From NCBI GenBank assembly GCA_025463415.1, contig JAOBWO010000294.1:1-33352 (forward strand): a DNA stretch of 33,352 nt, written 5' to 3'. Positions 7,316 through 15,193 of the stretch are shown in pieces; positions within the stretch are counted from its first letter, which is position 1; each line of letters opens with the position of its first letter. Source of the stretch: Acidimicrobiales bacterium. GTDB taxonomy: Bacteria; Actinomycetota; Acidimicrobiia; Acidimicrobiales; Ilumatobacteraceae. Under the pieces are notes generated by a model. It did not search any database and was not told the DNA's origin. It was given only the letters and a program-made list of their open reading frames with translations. A program made the translations under genes and the position numbers.

Positions 7316-7447
7316 GCCGGGCTGCGAAGCAACGCTGCGGCATTCAATGCGCTGCGACAGTGCCATTGGTCATGATCGTGGGCTCGTTGGCGGTCGATGT
7401 GCCGGGAAGCGCGGGTGCATCGGGTCGAATGTCGTTCGTCACGGCTG

Positions 7448-7467
7448 GGCGTGACATTCGGCCCTAT
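7448..7467 (+). promoter_or_regulatory. DevR-like box upstream of alcohol dehydrogenase
   Basis: GGCGTGACATTCGGCCCTAT matches 12 of 20 consensus positions. Its core GTGACATTCGGCCCTAT differs by one base from the site at 9199-9215. The centre is 82.5 bp from the start at 7540, so a leader of about 40 nt is expected. Confidence 0.65.
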
Positions 7468-7539
7468 GGCTGGCGACGCGGGCGGCGCACGATCGAGCGA
7501 AGGGAGATCGACTCCCGTATTCGAACGAAGAGGTGACTG

Positions 7540-8583
7540 ATGAAGGCTCTCGTGTATCACGGACCGGGGATGAAGTCGTGGGAGGAGGTCGCGGATCCGG
7601 TGATCCTGGACGGCACGGACGCAATCGTGCGCGTGGAGGCAACCACGATCTGCGGAACCGACCTGCACATCCTCAAGGGTGATGTGCCCGCGGTGACCGA
7701 TGGCAGGATCCTCGGTCACGAAGCGGTCGGCACAGTGGTGTCCGTCGGTGACGGCGTTCGGCGTGTTGCGGTCGGCGACCGAGTGCTCGTCTCGTGCATC
7801 ACATCGTGTGGCACGTGTCAGTACTGCCGTGACGGTCATGCCGGTCAGTGCCTCGGTGGGGGTGGTTGGATCCTCGGTCACAAGATCGATGGAACTCAGG
7901 CCGAGCTGGTCCGGGTGCCGTTTGCCGATCTCTCGACGTACCCGATCCCCTCCGGGGTCAGCGACGAGGCAGTGCTGATGTTGGCCGACATCCTCCCGAC
8001 CGGATACGAGGTCGGTGTCCTCAACGGTCACGTACGGCCCGGCGATGTCGTCGCGGTGGTGGGTGCTGGTCCCATCGGTCTGTCGGCGATCATCGGCTCG
8101 AGGCTGTACAGCCCGACCACCGTCATCTCGATCGATCTCGCCGACAGCCGACTCGATGCCGCCAAGTCGTTCGGCGCGGACGTGACCGTCAACAACTCGC
8201 GCGAGGACGCGGTCGATGTCGTGATGCAGTTGACAGGAGGTCTCGGCGCCGACGTCGCGATCGAAGCGGTCGGCACGCCCGCCACGTTCGAGCTCGCGAC
8301 GAGACTGATCCGCCCTGGCGGTCATGTCGCCAACATCGGCGTCCACGGCTCTCCCGCGACCCTGCACCTCGAGGACCTCTGGATCCGCAACGTGACGATC
8401 ACCACCGGCCTCGTCGATGCGTCGTCGACGCCGACGCTGCTTCGTTTGGTCGGCAGCGGTCAACTGGATGCCGCACGGCTCGTCACGCACCACTTCACGC
8501 TCGACGAGATGGAGCGCGCCTACGACGTGTTCGGCGACGCGGCCAACAGCGGAGCGCTGAAGGTGATGATCACCGCCAGCTGA
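7540..8583 (+). CDS. Zinc-dependent alcohol dehydrogenase
   Basis: A 347-residue medium-chain dehydrogenase/reductase that oxidises alcohols or reduces aldehydes with NAD(P). Catalytic zinc ligands are visible as C38 (ICGTD) and the GHE motif at H60/E61. The structural zinc loop has C90, C93, C96 and C104. The cofactor fold carries VVGAGPIGL. Length is normal for the family, with a complete C-terminus. AAGAGG upstream of the ATG supports the start. The preceding 90 bp contain a DevR-like box, so the enzyme may serve fermentative redox balance under low oxygen, as inferred from context. The next gene, a flavin-binding protein, has its own box and so is probably a separate transcript. Confidence 0.93.
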   Translation: MKALVYHGPGMKSWEEVADPVILDGTDAIVRVEATTICGTDLHILKGDVPAVTDGRILGHEAVGTVVSVGDGVRRVAVGDRVLVSCITSCGTCQYCRDGHAGQCLGGGGWILGHKIDGTQAELVRVPFADLSTYPIPSGVSDEAVLMLADILPTGYEVGVLNGHVRPGDVVAVVGAGPIGLSAIIGSRLYSPTTVISIDLADSRLDAAKSFGADVTVNNSREDAVDVVMQLTGGLGADVAIEAVGTPATFELATRLIRPGGHVANIGVHGSPATLHLEDLWIRNVTITTGLVDASSTPTLLRLVGSGQLDAARLVTHHFTLDEMERAYDVFGDAANSGALKVMITAS

Positions 8584-8632
8584 GCATGCTGATGTCCGCC
8601 CAGAGCCGGGCCACTCGAGTGCGGTCCATCAA

Positions 8633-8652
8633 CTCGGGTCCAACGACTCTGG
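8633..8652 (+). promoter_or_regulatory. DevR-like box upstream of first PPOX-fold gene
   Basis: CTCGGGTCCAACGACTCTGG has 11 of 20 consensus matches and shares 19 consecutive bases with the site at 3284-3302. It is centred 72.5 bp upstream of the ATG at 8715, which has a GAGG ribosome binding site. Confidence 0.65.
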
Positions 8653-8714
8653 GCGGCCACATCGTTGGGCTTCATGCCCGTTACCACAACGATTAGCCGA
8701 GGAGCGATGAGACG

Positions 8715-9176
8715 ATGAGTACGCCAACCACACAGACGACAATCGAGGTTCTGGACGCCGCAGCGTGTTGGGCGCTGCTGAGCATGCAGTCGGTCGGCCG
8801 GGTCGGCTACATCGTCGACTCGCAGCCGATGATCGTGCCGATCAACTTCAAGGTGATCGGCGAACGCCTCGTCTTTCGTACTGACCCAGGTGACAAGCTG
8901 ACGTGGATTCCGCAGCAGAACGTGTGCCTCGAGGCTGACAGAAGCGATGACCCCCTCCACGGGTGGAGTGTGGTCGTGCATGGCCTCGCCCGGGACGTGA
9001 CGACGGCACTGAACTCGGAATACGAGGACATCCGTCGGACCGTCGTGCCGACGTCGGCGAGCCTCCACGACCCCCGATGGATCGCCATCGACGTCGAATC
9101 CATCAGCGGGCGCAGGCTCAGCCAACTCGTCCTCCCCACTCGAGGATCGGGAACCGAGCTCGAAGTCGCGTCGTGA
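8715..9176 (+). CDS. Pyridoxamine 5'-phosphate oxidase family protein (1)
   Basis: A 153-residue split-barrel flavin-binding-fold protein. The segment SVGRVGYIVDSQPMIVPINF followed by ERLVFRTDPGDKL and SWSVVVHGLARDV is the standard pattern of small PPOX-like proteins, which bind FMN, F420 or heme. The GR-G start motif and the terminal ISGRRL are conserved. Such proteins occur in mycobacterial DosR regulons. GAGGAGCGATGAGACG precedes the ATG. The gene has an upstream DevR-like box and is followed by a universal stress protein gene with its own site. Two paralogues lie at 10200 and 20913 (minus). The substrate is not apparent. Confidence 0.87.
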   Translation: MSTPTTQTTIEVLDAAACWALLSMQSVGRVGYIVDSQPMIVPINFKVIGERLVFRTDPGDKLTWIPQQNVCLEADRSDDPLHGWSVVVHGLARDVTTALNSEYEDIRRTVVPTSASLHDPRWIAIDVESISGRRLSQLVLPTRGSGTELEVAS

Positions 9177-9195
9177 GAATCGGGCGGTGACGATC

Positions 9196-9215
9196 ATCGT
9201 GACAATCGGCCCTAT
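9196..9215 (+). promoter_or_regulatory. DevR-like box upstream of universal stress protein (9248)
   Basis: ATCGTGACAATCGGCCCTAT matches 13 of 20 consensus positions. The centre is exactly 42.5 bp from the ATG, fitting a leaderless promoter with the box abutting -35. CAACGT sits at about -12. Confidence 0.72.
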
Positions 9216-9247
9216 TCACGACGCTGCCGAAGCGGCAACGTGAAGGC

Positions 9248-10102
9248 ATGACCAATCACATCGTCGTCGGCTTCGACAACTCACCGTCCTCCACCGAAGC
9301 AGTGGAGTGGGCAGCGTTCGAAGCAGTTGCTCGGAAGTGCCCGCTGCGGATGGTTGCCTGTTACGACTTCCCGGTCGCCGCCGGCGCCGGCGCAGCGTGG
9401 ATCAGCGGCGACGTCGTGAGGTTGATCGAGGAAAGTACCGCGCAGGCAGCGGCAGCGGCCTTGGCAGCTGTTGCTTCCCGGCATCCGCTTCTCCATGCCG
9501 AGGTCGACGTCCGCCCCGGACCACCGCGCACGACGTTGATCGACGGGCTCTCGTCGACTGACCTCCTCGTCGTCGGAACGAGCAGCCACGAGGGCGCAGC
9601 GGGATTCTGGCTGGGCAGCACCTCTCGTTGGGCCACTCACCACAGCCCCTGCCCCGTCGCCGTCGTGCGCGGCGTCGCGTCGCGAGGAAACCCTGACCGG
9701 GTGGTCGTCGGTGTGGACAGATCAGCGGCCTCAGATGCGGCCCTGCTCTGGGCGGCCGACGAGGCTGACGTCCACGGTGTCGATCTGCTGATCGTCCACG
9801 CATGGGACTACGCATACGCGGGCGTCGACACGCACGCCGAACAAGTACGAGATCTCACCCGCATCGACGCAGCGACCGTGCTCGATCGTGCGACGGAGGC
9901 CGCGCGCGAGCGCTGCGGGGTGACCGTCAAGGACGTGCTCGTCGAGGGTCGAGCCGCCACGGCACTCTTGGACGCGGTACGCGACGGTGACCTGCTCGTG
10001 CTCGGTGCGCAAGGACGAGGCGCCATAGCGGCTGGACTCCTCGGCTCGACAGTCAACGACGTGGTGGAGCAGTCGGCGGTGCCTGTCGTCGTCGTTCGCT
10101 GA
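9248..10102 (+). CDS. Universal stress protein, two tandem USP domains (1)
   Basis: A 284-residue cytoplasmic protein with two USP domains. Domain 1 (about 1-140) begins IVVGFDNSPSSTEAVEWA and ends with the ATP-binding pattern GTSSHEGAAGFWLGSTS followed by SPCPVAVVR. Domain 2 (about 150-284) begins VVVGVDRSAASDAALLWA and ends GAQGRGAIAAGLLGSTVNDV and VPVVVVR. Both have the G-2x-G-9x-G-S/T pattern, so ATP binding is predicted, as for mycobacterial Rv2623. The ATG at 9248 has no clear ribosome binding site and lies 42.5 bp from a DevR-like box centre, suggesting a leaderless mRNA. A paralogue lies at 16471-17358. Confidence 0.93.
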   Translation: MTNHIVVGFDNSPSSTEAVEWAAFEAVARKCPLRMVACYDFPVAAGAGAAWISGDVVRLIEESTAQAAAAALAAVASRHPLLHAEVDVRPGPPRTTLIDGLSSTDLLVVGTSSHEGAAGFWLGSTSRWATHHSPCPVAVVRGVASRGNPDRVVVGVDRSAASDAALLWAADEADVHGVDLLIVHAWDYAYAGVDTHAEQVRDLTRIDAATVLDRATEAARERCGVTVKDVLVEGRAATALLDAVRDGDLLVLGAQGRGAIAAGLLGSTVNDVVEQSAVPVVVVR

Positions 10103-10147
10103 CACGGCGAGTTACAGAACAGCTGGCGACCGAGCCACGCTTGGAGC

Positions 10148-10167
10148 GATGTGTCTCTCGGCCCTAG
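10148..10167 (+). promoter_or_regulatory. DevR-like box upstream of second PPOX-fold gene
   Basis: GATGTGTCTCTCGGCCCTAG matches 10 of 20 positions and shares TCGGCCCTA with the sites at 7448 and 9196. Its centre is exactly 42.5 bp from the ATG at 10200, which supports that start over the in-frame ATG at 10149 lying inside the box. Confidence 0.62.
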
Positions 10168-10199
10168 CGAGGCCCCCATCGAAGGGGCAGCCTGGACGT

Positions 10200-10607
10200 A
10201 TGGAGCTCGATCTCGACGGCCGGAGGATTTTGAGCACAGACGAGTGTGTCGACCTTCTCGCCACGAGGCGTGTGGGACGGGTGGCGCTGTCGGAGAAGGC
10301 TCTACCGACGATCGTGGCTGAGGCCTACGAGGTCCGTGGATCGACGATCAACCTCGTCGCACCGGGCGTGCTACTCCTGGCAGCGGCACGACGTGGTGAC
10401 ATCGTGTGCTTCGAGGCGGACTCCGCCGATGCCGTGGAAGCCGAGTTCTGGAGCGTCGTCGTCGTCGGCAGACTGCAGGTGCGGCGTGCGTCTCTCGGGG
10501 CCGACGATCAACCACACATCGAGCTCACCCGCGACTTCGTGTCACTGCCGATGATGATCGTCACGGGTCGGGCGGCCGAGCGAGCGCGCGAAACCGTGAA
10601 GCCATGA
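10200..10607 (+). CDS. Pyridoxamine 5'-phosphate oxidase family protein (2)
   Basis: A 135-residue PPOX-fold protein, start MELDLDGRRILSTDECVDLL. The motif ATRRVGRVALSEKALPTIV followed by a beta-rich core and FWSVVVVGRLQVR matches the small split-barrel flavoprotein family. It differs from its neighbour at 8715 in lacking the usual proline-isoleucine-asparagine turn after the first strands. I chose the ATG at 10200 because an in-frame ATG at 10149 falls within a DevR-like box and its extension is not conserved-looking; the box centre then sits 42.5 bp upstream, as for the USP genes. No ribosome binding site, so probably leaderless. It ends convergently with the coiled-coil gene at 10633. Confidence 0.8.
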   Translation: MELDLDGRRILSTDECVDLLATRRVGRVALSEKALPTIVAEAYEVRGSTINLVAPGVLLLAAARRGDIVCFEADSADAVEAEFWSVVVVGRLQVRRASLGADDQPHIELTRDFVSLPMMIVTGRAAERARETVKP

Positions 10608-10632
10608 ACAAGAACCTCTTGGTGCGACCTCC

Positions 10633-11082
10633 TCAGCGGTCGCTGAGCTTCGAGCGGTCCTCGGCGGACGAGGATCGGTCAGACCTCGAGTCCAACCGAT
10701 CGTTGGCAGAAGATCGTCTCGCCTTGATCGCCGCATCATGCTGGTCGTTCGGGTGCACGAACGCATCGAGACTCGCGGCGCGCTCGCGCTCGTCGGCCAG
10801 CCTGTCCCGAGCATCAGCACTGTCGTCACGCCTCGCTGCGTCGGCGAGAACCACGCTGGCCTGACCGACGCGAGCATCGATTCCTGCTTCGAGAGCTGCA
10901 GTGCGGACCTCACGCTCGTCGAGCGCGGTCTCACGCTGATCTGCCTCGTCATCACGTGCGTCTGCGACGTGATCGCGCTCATCAGCTTCGTGATCGCGAT
11001 GGTCAGCCAGCCGGTCGCGCTGAGCTCTGCTGACTTCGTCGGCTGGGCCGAGCGGATTCGAACTCGATCGATCCGTGTCCAT
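10633..11082 (-). CDS. Charged repeat/coiled-coil protein of unknown function
   Basis: A 149-residue, strongly charged protein rich in Arg, Asp, Glu and Ala. It contains a loose seven-residue repeat of the form xADxRDx: RLADHRDHEADERDHVADAR and later RRDDSADARDRLADERERAA. This predicts a long alpha-helical coiled coil; similar RD-AD-RD stretches occur in other actinobacterial proteins. There is no hydrophobic segment and no recognised enzymatic domain. GGAGG close to the ATG at 11082 supports the start. The codon bias of the third position is clear on this strand, so I consider it a real gene rather than a shadow. Role unknown; a stress-related structural role is possible from its neighbourhood. 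Confidence 0.68.
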   Translation of the reverse strand: MDTDRSSSNPLGPADEVSRAQRDRLADHRDHEADERDHVADARDDEADQRETALDEREVRTAALEAGIDARVGQASVVLADAARRDDSADARDRLADERERAASLDAFVHPNDQHDAAIKARRSSANDRLDSRSDRSSSAEDRSKLSDR

Positions 11083-11165
11083 GGTGCCTCCGATCGGCTC
11101 AACCGTACCCCCGCTGATGACGTTGTGCTCTACCTCGTCTCGCCGTGAGCAGTCACTGTGGATGC

Positions 11166-11937
11166 ATGAGCACAGACGTTGAACCTCGTATCGATGCGAG
11201 CCCGGTGTCGCCGCTGGTGGCCGCAGCGATGGTCCACGGCAGAAAGATCTACGGCAAGGGCGACACCGAAGTACGCGCGCTGGATGACGTCAGCGTCGAG
11301 TTCCAACGCGGTCGGATGACAGCGATCATGGAGCCGTCGGGATCGGGCAAGTCGACGTTGATGCATTGCCTCGCCGGGTTGGATGACCTCACGTCAGGTG
11401 AGGTCTGGCTCGGCGATGTCGAGTTCTCGACCATGAACGAGCGTCAGCGAACCAGGATCCGCCGTGATCGCGTGGGTTTCGTCTTCCAGGCGTACAACCT
11501 CCTGCCGACGTTGACCGCCTGCGAGAACATCGAGTTGCCGCAGCTGCTGGCCGGCCGCAAACCCGACCAGAAGACGTTCGATGCGGTGGTCGCTCGGTGC
11601 GGGCTGGCCAACCGGTTGGGTCATCGCCCCGCCGAACTGTCTGGTGGTCAGCAACAACGCGTCGCCGTCGCGCGAGCGCTCGTCGCCAAACCCGACGTCA
11701 TCTTTCGCCGACGAGCCGACCGGCAACCTCGACTCGCACGCCGGAAGCCAGGTGCTCCGTCTGCTGCGCGAAGCGGTGGACGAGTTGGGTCAGACAGTGG
11801 TGATGGTCACCCATGACCCGAGCGCGGCTGCGATCGCAGACCGTGTGCTGTTCCTCGCCGACGGCAAGGTTCGCGAAGAGATGACCGACCCATCGGTGGC
11901 CAAGATCCTCGACTCGATGAAGGCCCTCGGCGGCTGA
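11166..11937 (+). pseudogene. MacB-type ABC ATPase, frameshifted
   Basis: The N-terminal frame encodes an ATP-binding subunit of a MacB/LolD-type exporter: Walker A region EPSGSGKST, Q-loop FVFQAYNLLP, signature LSGGQQQRVAVARAL. At the Walker B strand the frame breaks: one extra T in the run at 11703-11705 changes an expected IFADEPTGNLDS to IFRRRADRQ. The rest (DEPTGNLDS, MVTHDPSAAAIADRV, terminal LDSMKALGG) continues in another frame. Removing one base gives a normal 256-residue protein. Walker A also starts with Glu where family members have Gly. Either a decaying gene or a sequencing error plus a natural variant. It heads an operon with the permease 14 bp downstream. Confidence 0.83.
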
Positions 11938-11951
11938 AAGGCAGGTCCGTC

Positions 11952-14485
11952 GTGTTCCGAGTCGCCCTCAAGAACCTGATCGCACACAAGATCCGATCGC
12001 TCGGCCTGATCATCACGGTCGTGCTCGGTGTGTCATTCGTCGTCGGCACGTATGTGCTGACCGACACCGTCAGCAACGTCTTCAATGGCATCTTCACCGA
12101 TGTGTACGCCGGAGTCGACGTGAACGTCCGCCACAGCAGCGAGCTCGCACTCGACGCCGCCCGTCCACCGGTACCCGCCGCCCTGCTCGGGCAGATCGAG
12201 GGAGTCCACGGCGTCGGGCACGCCGAAGGCAACGTGTTCGGTCCGGGTGTCGAGATCATCAACGCCAACGGCGACCGGGTCGGCAACCCCCAAGCGCCTG
12301 CGTTCGGAACCGTGTGGGCGGACGATGCAGCGCTCACCCCCTTCATCCTTCGCATGGGCGCCGTCCCTGTTGCGGCTGATGACGTCGCCATCGACGCCCA
12401 ATCATTCGAGAGTGGAAACTTCGTCCTCGGTGAACGGATCATGCTCGTCACGCCCCACGGACCGGAGGAGTTCAACCTGGTCGGTGTCGCCGGCTTCGGA
12501 CGAGCGTCGAACCTGGCCGGAGCAACGATCAGCATCTTCACACTCGACACAGCGCAAACCCTTCTCGATCGAGTCGGACAAGTTCGACTCGATCAACATC
12601 GCCGCTGCTGATGCAGTGGATCCAGCCGTCCTCCAAGAGGACGTCGCGGCGATGCTGCCAGCCGACTACGAAGCGGTGTCGTCGTCTGATCTCACCGACG
12701 AGAACAGCAAGGCCGTCTCCTCCGCCTTGCAGTACTTCCAGACCTTCATGCTCGTCTTCGCGTTCGTTGCCCTGTTCGTCGGTGCGTTCATCGTCTACAA
12801 CACCTACAGCATCGTGATCGCCGAACGCACCCGCGAGCTCGCCCTTGTCCGAGCGCTCGGCGCCTCCGGCGCCGCAGTGTTCGCATCGGTCATCGCGGAA
12901 GCCGTGGTCACCGGTCTCCTCGCCTCAGGTCTCGGGATCGCGGCCGGCGTCGGCATCGCCGTTGCCCTCCAGAGGCTTCTCAGCGCGGTCGGCTTCACGA
13001 TGCCGTCCGGCGATCTCGTGCTCGCCGGTCGCACGATCTGGGTCGCTCTGATCGGCGGACCGCTTGTCACCGTCGTCGCGTCCGTGATGCCGGCGATCAA
13101 GGCATCGCGAGTCGCTCCGCTGGCGGCCATGCGCGACTCCGGGACCGGCGGCGACAGTGGCGTCACGAGGAACGTTGTCGGCGCTGTCGTCGGGGCAGCT
13201 GGCGTTGCGGCAGTGTTGATCGGGCTCGATCGGGGAGAGCCCTCCTTCGTGGGGAGCGGTGCGATCGCGGTCTTCGTCGGACTCGCCATGATCGCGCCGA
13301 TGTTGAGCCGGCCGATCGTCTCCGTGCTCGGCGCCCCCGTTGAAGCGGTCTGCGGAGTGACCGGGATGGTTGCGCGCGACAACGCCCTTCGCAGCCCACG
13401 CCGAACAGCGACAACCGCTTCGGCACTCATGATCGGCACGGCGTTGATGGCTGCCTCGTTCATCCTGTCGCAATCCATCACCGAGTCCGTCGAACGTTCG
13501 GTCAGCGGTACCGTCGCAGCGGACCTCGTCGTCACGGGGAATTCCCAGGCAGGGTTCAGCGACGCCCTCGCCGTCGAGATCGAAGCCGTGCCGGGCGTCC
13601 ACTCGATCGCCAGGTTCCGAAGCGCGCAGTTCAAGATCGGCAACGCAACCAAGAGCATCGCCGGCGTCCCCGCTGCCGCCGTCGACATCGCATCCCCCGA
13701 CCTCGCCATCGACATCGCGGTCAACGCCGGCGACATCACCGATCTGGTCGGCGGAGGCATCGCGGTCCGCGACGACGTGGCACGCGACCACGGCTGGCAC
13801 GTCGGCGACGTCATCGACGCCACCTTCCCGTCGGGTGACCGTCCGCTCACCCTCGTGGCCACATACGCGCATGGCACGCTCGTCGGCGACTACCTCGTCG
13901 ATCTTCCCACCTTCGCGAGTTCCTACGTCGGCACCGCCGATCTCGTCGGGATCGTCTCCGTGGAGGCGACGGCTGACGTGAAGGCGGTGCAGACTGCCAT
14001 CCAGCACATCGTCGACGTGCGGTACCCCAGCACCAAGGTCCACGACCGCAAGCAATACGTCGCAGACATGAAGGCGCAGGTCGCTCAGTTCACGAGCTTG
14101 ATCAACTGCGCTGTTGTTCCTCGCCGTGTTGATCGCGCTCCTCGGTGTTCTGATCACGATGCTGCTTGCGGTGTCGGAGCGAACGCGTGAGATCGGGCTG
14201 TTGCGAGCGGTCGGGATGTCGCGTCGACAGGTGAGATCGATGGTGCGTTGGGAGGCCGCCATCGTGTCACTGTTCGGAGCGCTGATGGGGCTCGCCGTCG
14301 GAGTCTTCTTCGGCTTCGCGCTCGTGCGAGCCCTTGCTGACCAAGGGATCACGGTCACGATCGTGCCGGTCAGCACGCTGTTGATCCTTGCCGCGGCGAT
14401 AGCTGTGCTTGGCGTCGTCGCATCGATGTACCCGGCGCGGCGAGCAGCGCGACTCAACGTCATCGCCGCAGTCGCCACGGGTTGA
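11952..14485 (+). pseudogene. FtsX/MacB-type ABC permease, two frameshifts
   Basis: Three consecutive frames together encode one large permease. Frame 1 (11952 to about 12575) has the N-terminal helix FRVALKNLIAHKIRSLGLII and the start of a periplasmic domain. Frame 2 (about 12576-14106) has FtsX helices with ERTRELALVRALGASGAAVF, a second LRSPRRTATTASALMIGTAL and another periplasmic domain. Frame 3 (14108-14485) has the terminal helices with SERTREIGLLRAVGMSRRQVRSM and MYPARRAARLNV. An extra G at 12575-12576 and an extra T at 14107 explain the breaks. Without them the protein would be 843 residues, normal for the family. The GTG start follows AAAGG. Exported substrate unknown. Confidence 0.83.
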
Positions 14486-14508
14486 CGTCGCAGACCGTGC
14501 GGCGTCAA
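14482..14508. terminator. Hairpin between convergent genes
   Basis: TTGACGTCGC and GCGGCGTCAA pair over ten positions (one G-U) around a 7-nt loop. The hairpin covers the stop codons of the permease (plus) and the acetyltransferase (minus), suiting a bidirectional terminator. Confidence 0.6.
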
Positions 14509-15068
14509 AGGTCCAGCGTCCGTCCTCCCGCCGAAGTCGATTGCGTTCGGCGCTTCTCCTGAGCGGCTCGCATCGCACCGAGCGTGGTGACGTCGAGCGA
14601 GGTGTAGAGGATCCCATCGTCGAACCTCGTGCGCACCGGGAGACCGACGGTCCGGAACACGAGCTGCATGTCGGCATTGCTCGGCAGCGTCATCGCCGTC
14701 AGCCGGAGCAAGCCGTGGTCGTGCGCAACCGACGCCAGGCGCTCCAGGAGAAGTGTGGCGATTCCCTCGCGATGGTGGTCGTCGGCCACCGCAAATGCGA
14801 CCTCGGCCTCCGTCGGATCGTTCCCGACGATGTACTCACCGATTCCGATCAACCTTCCGTCCAGTCCGGCCAGCAAGGTGACGTGATCGTCGGTGCCGCC
14901 GACGACGCGACCGAGCTCTGCGACGGGCAGCGACCGGCGGATGCCGAAGAACCTGAGGTACGTGGCATCGTCGCACAGCTGCGCGTAGAACTTCGTCACA
15001 ATGTCGAGATCGTCCGGTCGAGCTCGACGGATGACGACGTCCGCGCCAGAGCGCAGAACTGCTTTCAT
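14505..15068 (-). CDS. GNAT family N-acetyltransferase (Pat-like)
   Basis: A 187-residue acetyltransferase. The start VVIRRARPDDLDIVTKFYAQL with ATYLRFFG is characteristic of the GNAT domain found in protein lysine acetyltransferases (Pat/Rv0998 type) and in fused acyl-CoA synthetases. The acetyl-CoA-binding segment appears as VADDHHREGIATLLLERLA (variant of Q/RxxGxG/A). No cyclic-nucleotide domain is fused, so any regulation differs from the mycobacterial cAMP-dependent enzyme. GGGGAGAGATC precedes the ATG at 15068. The gene diverges from a CoA-transferase, which may provide acyl-CoA; protein acylation as a link to acetate/acyl metabolism is inference. Confidence 0.85.
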   Translation of the reverse strand: MKAVLRSGADVVIRRARPDDLDIVTKFYAQLCDDATYLRFFGIRRSLPVAELGRVVGGTDDHVTLLAGLDGRLIGIGEYIVGNDPTEAEVAFAVADDHHREGIATLLLERLASVAHDHGLLRLTAMTLPSNADMQLVFRTVGLPVRTRFDDGILYTSLDVTTLGAMRAAQEKRRTQSTSAGGRTLDL

Positions 15069-15193
15069 GATCTCTCCCCGTGGCTGACGGTGGGTCGGTT
15101 CCACAGTGCGCTGTCCTCCGGCCGGCGAACAGAGCAGGAGGTCATCTCTCGTGGATGTGCGCTGTTCGGCTTCCCCAGGAGTTACATGGAGCA

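Noticed and set aside
7180-8493. Long minus-strand open frame opposite the alcohol dehydrogenase
   Set aside because: Antisense shadow with no recognisable domain, spanning intergenic boxes as well as the gene.
10632-10647. CTCAGCG-GT-CGCTGAG as a terminator between convergent genes
   Set aside because: Two-base loop and a 7-bp stem lying on the stop codon; too tight to form a normal terminator hairpin.
12925-14508. Long minus-strand open frame opposite the FtsX-type permease
   Set aside because: Shadow of a transporter gene; the Asp/Gly/Val-rich translation has no family features.
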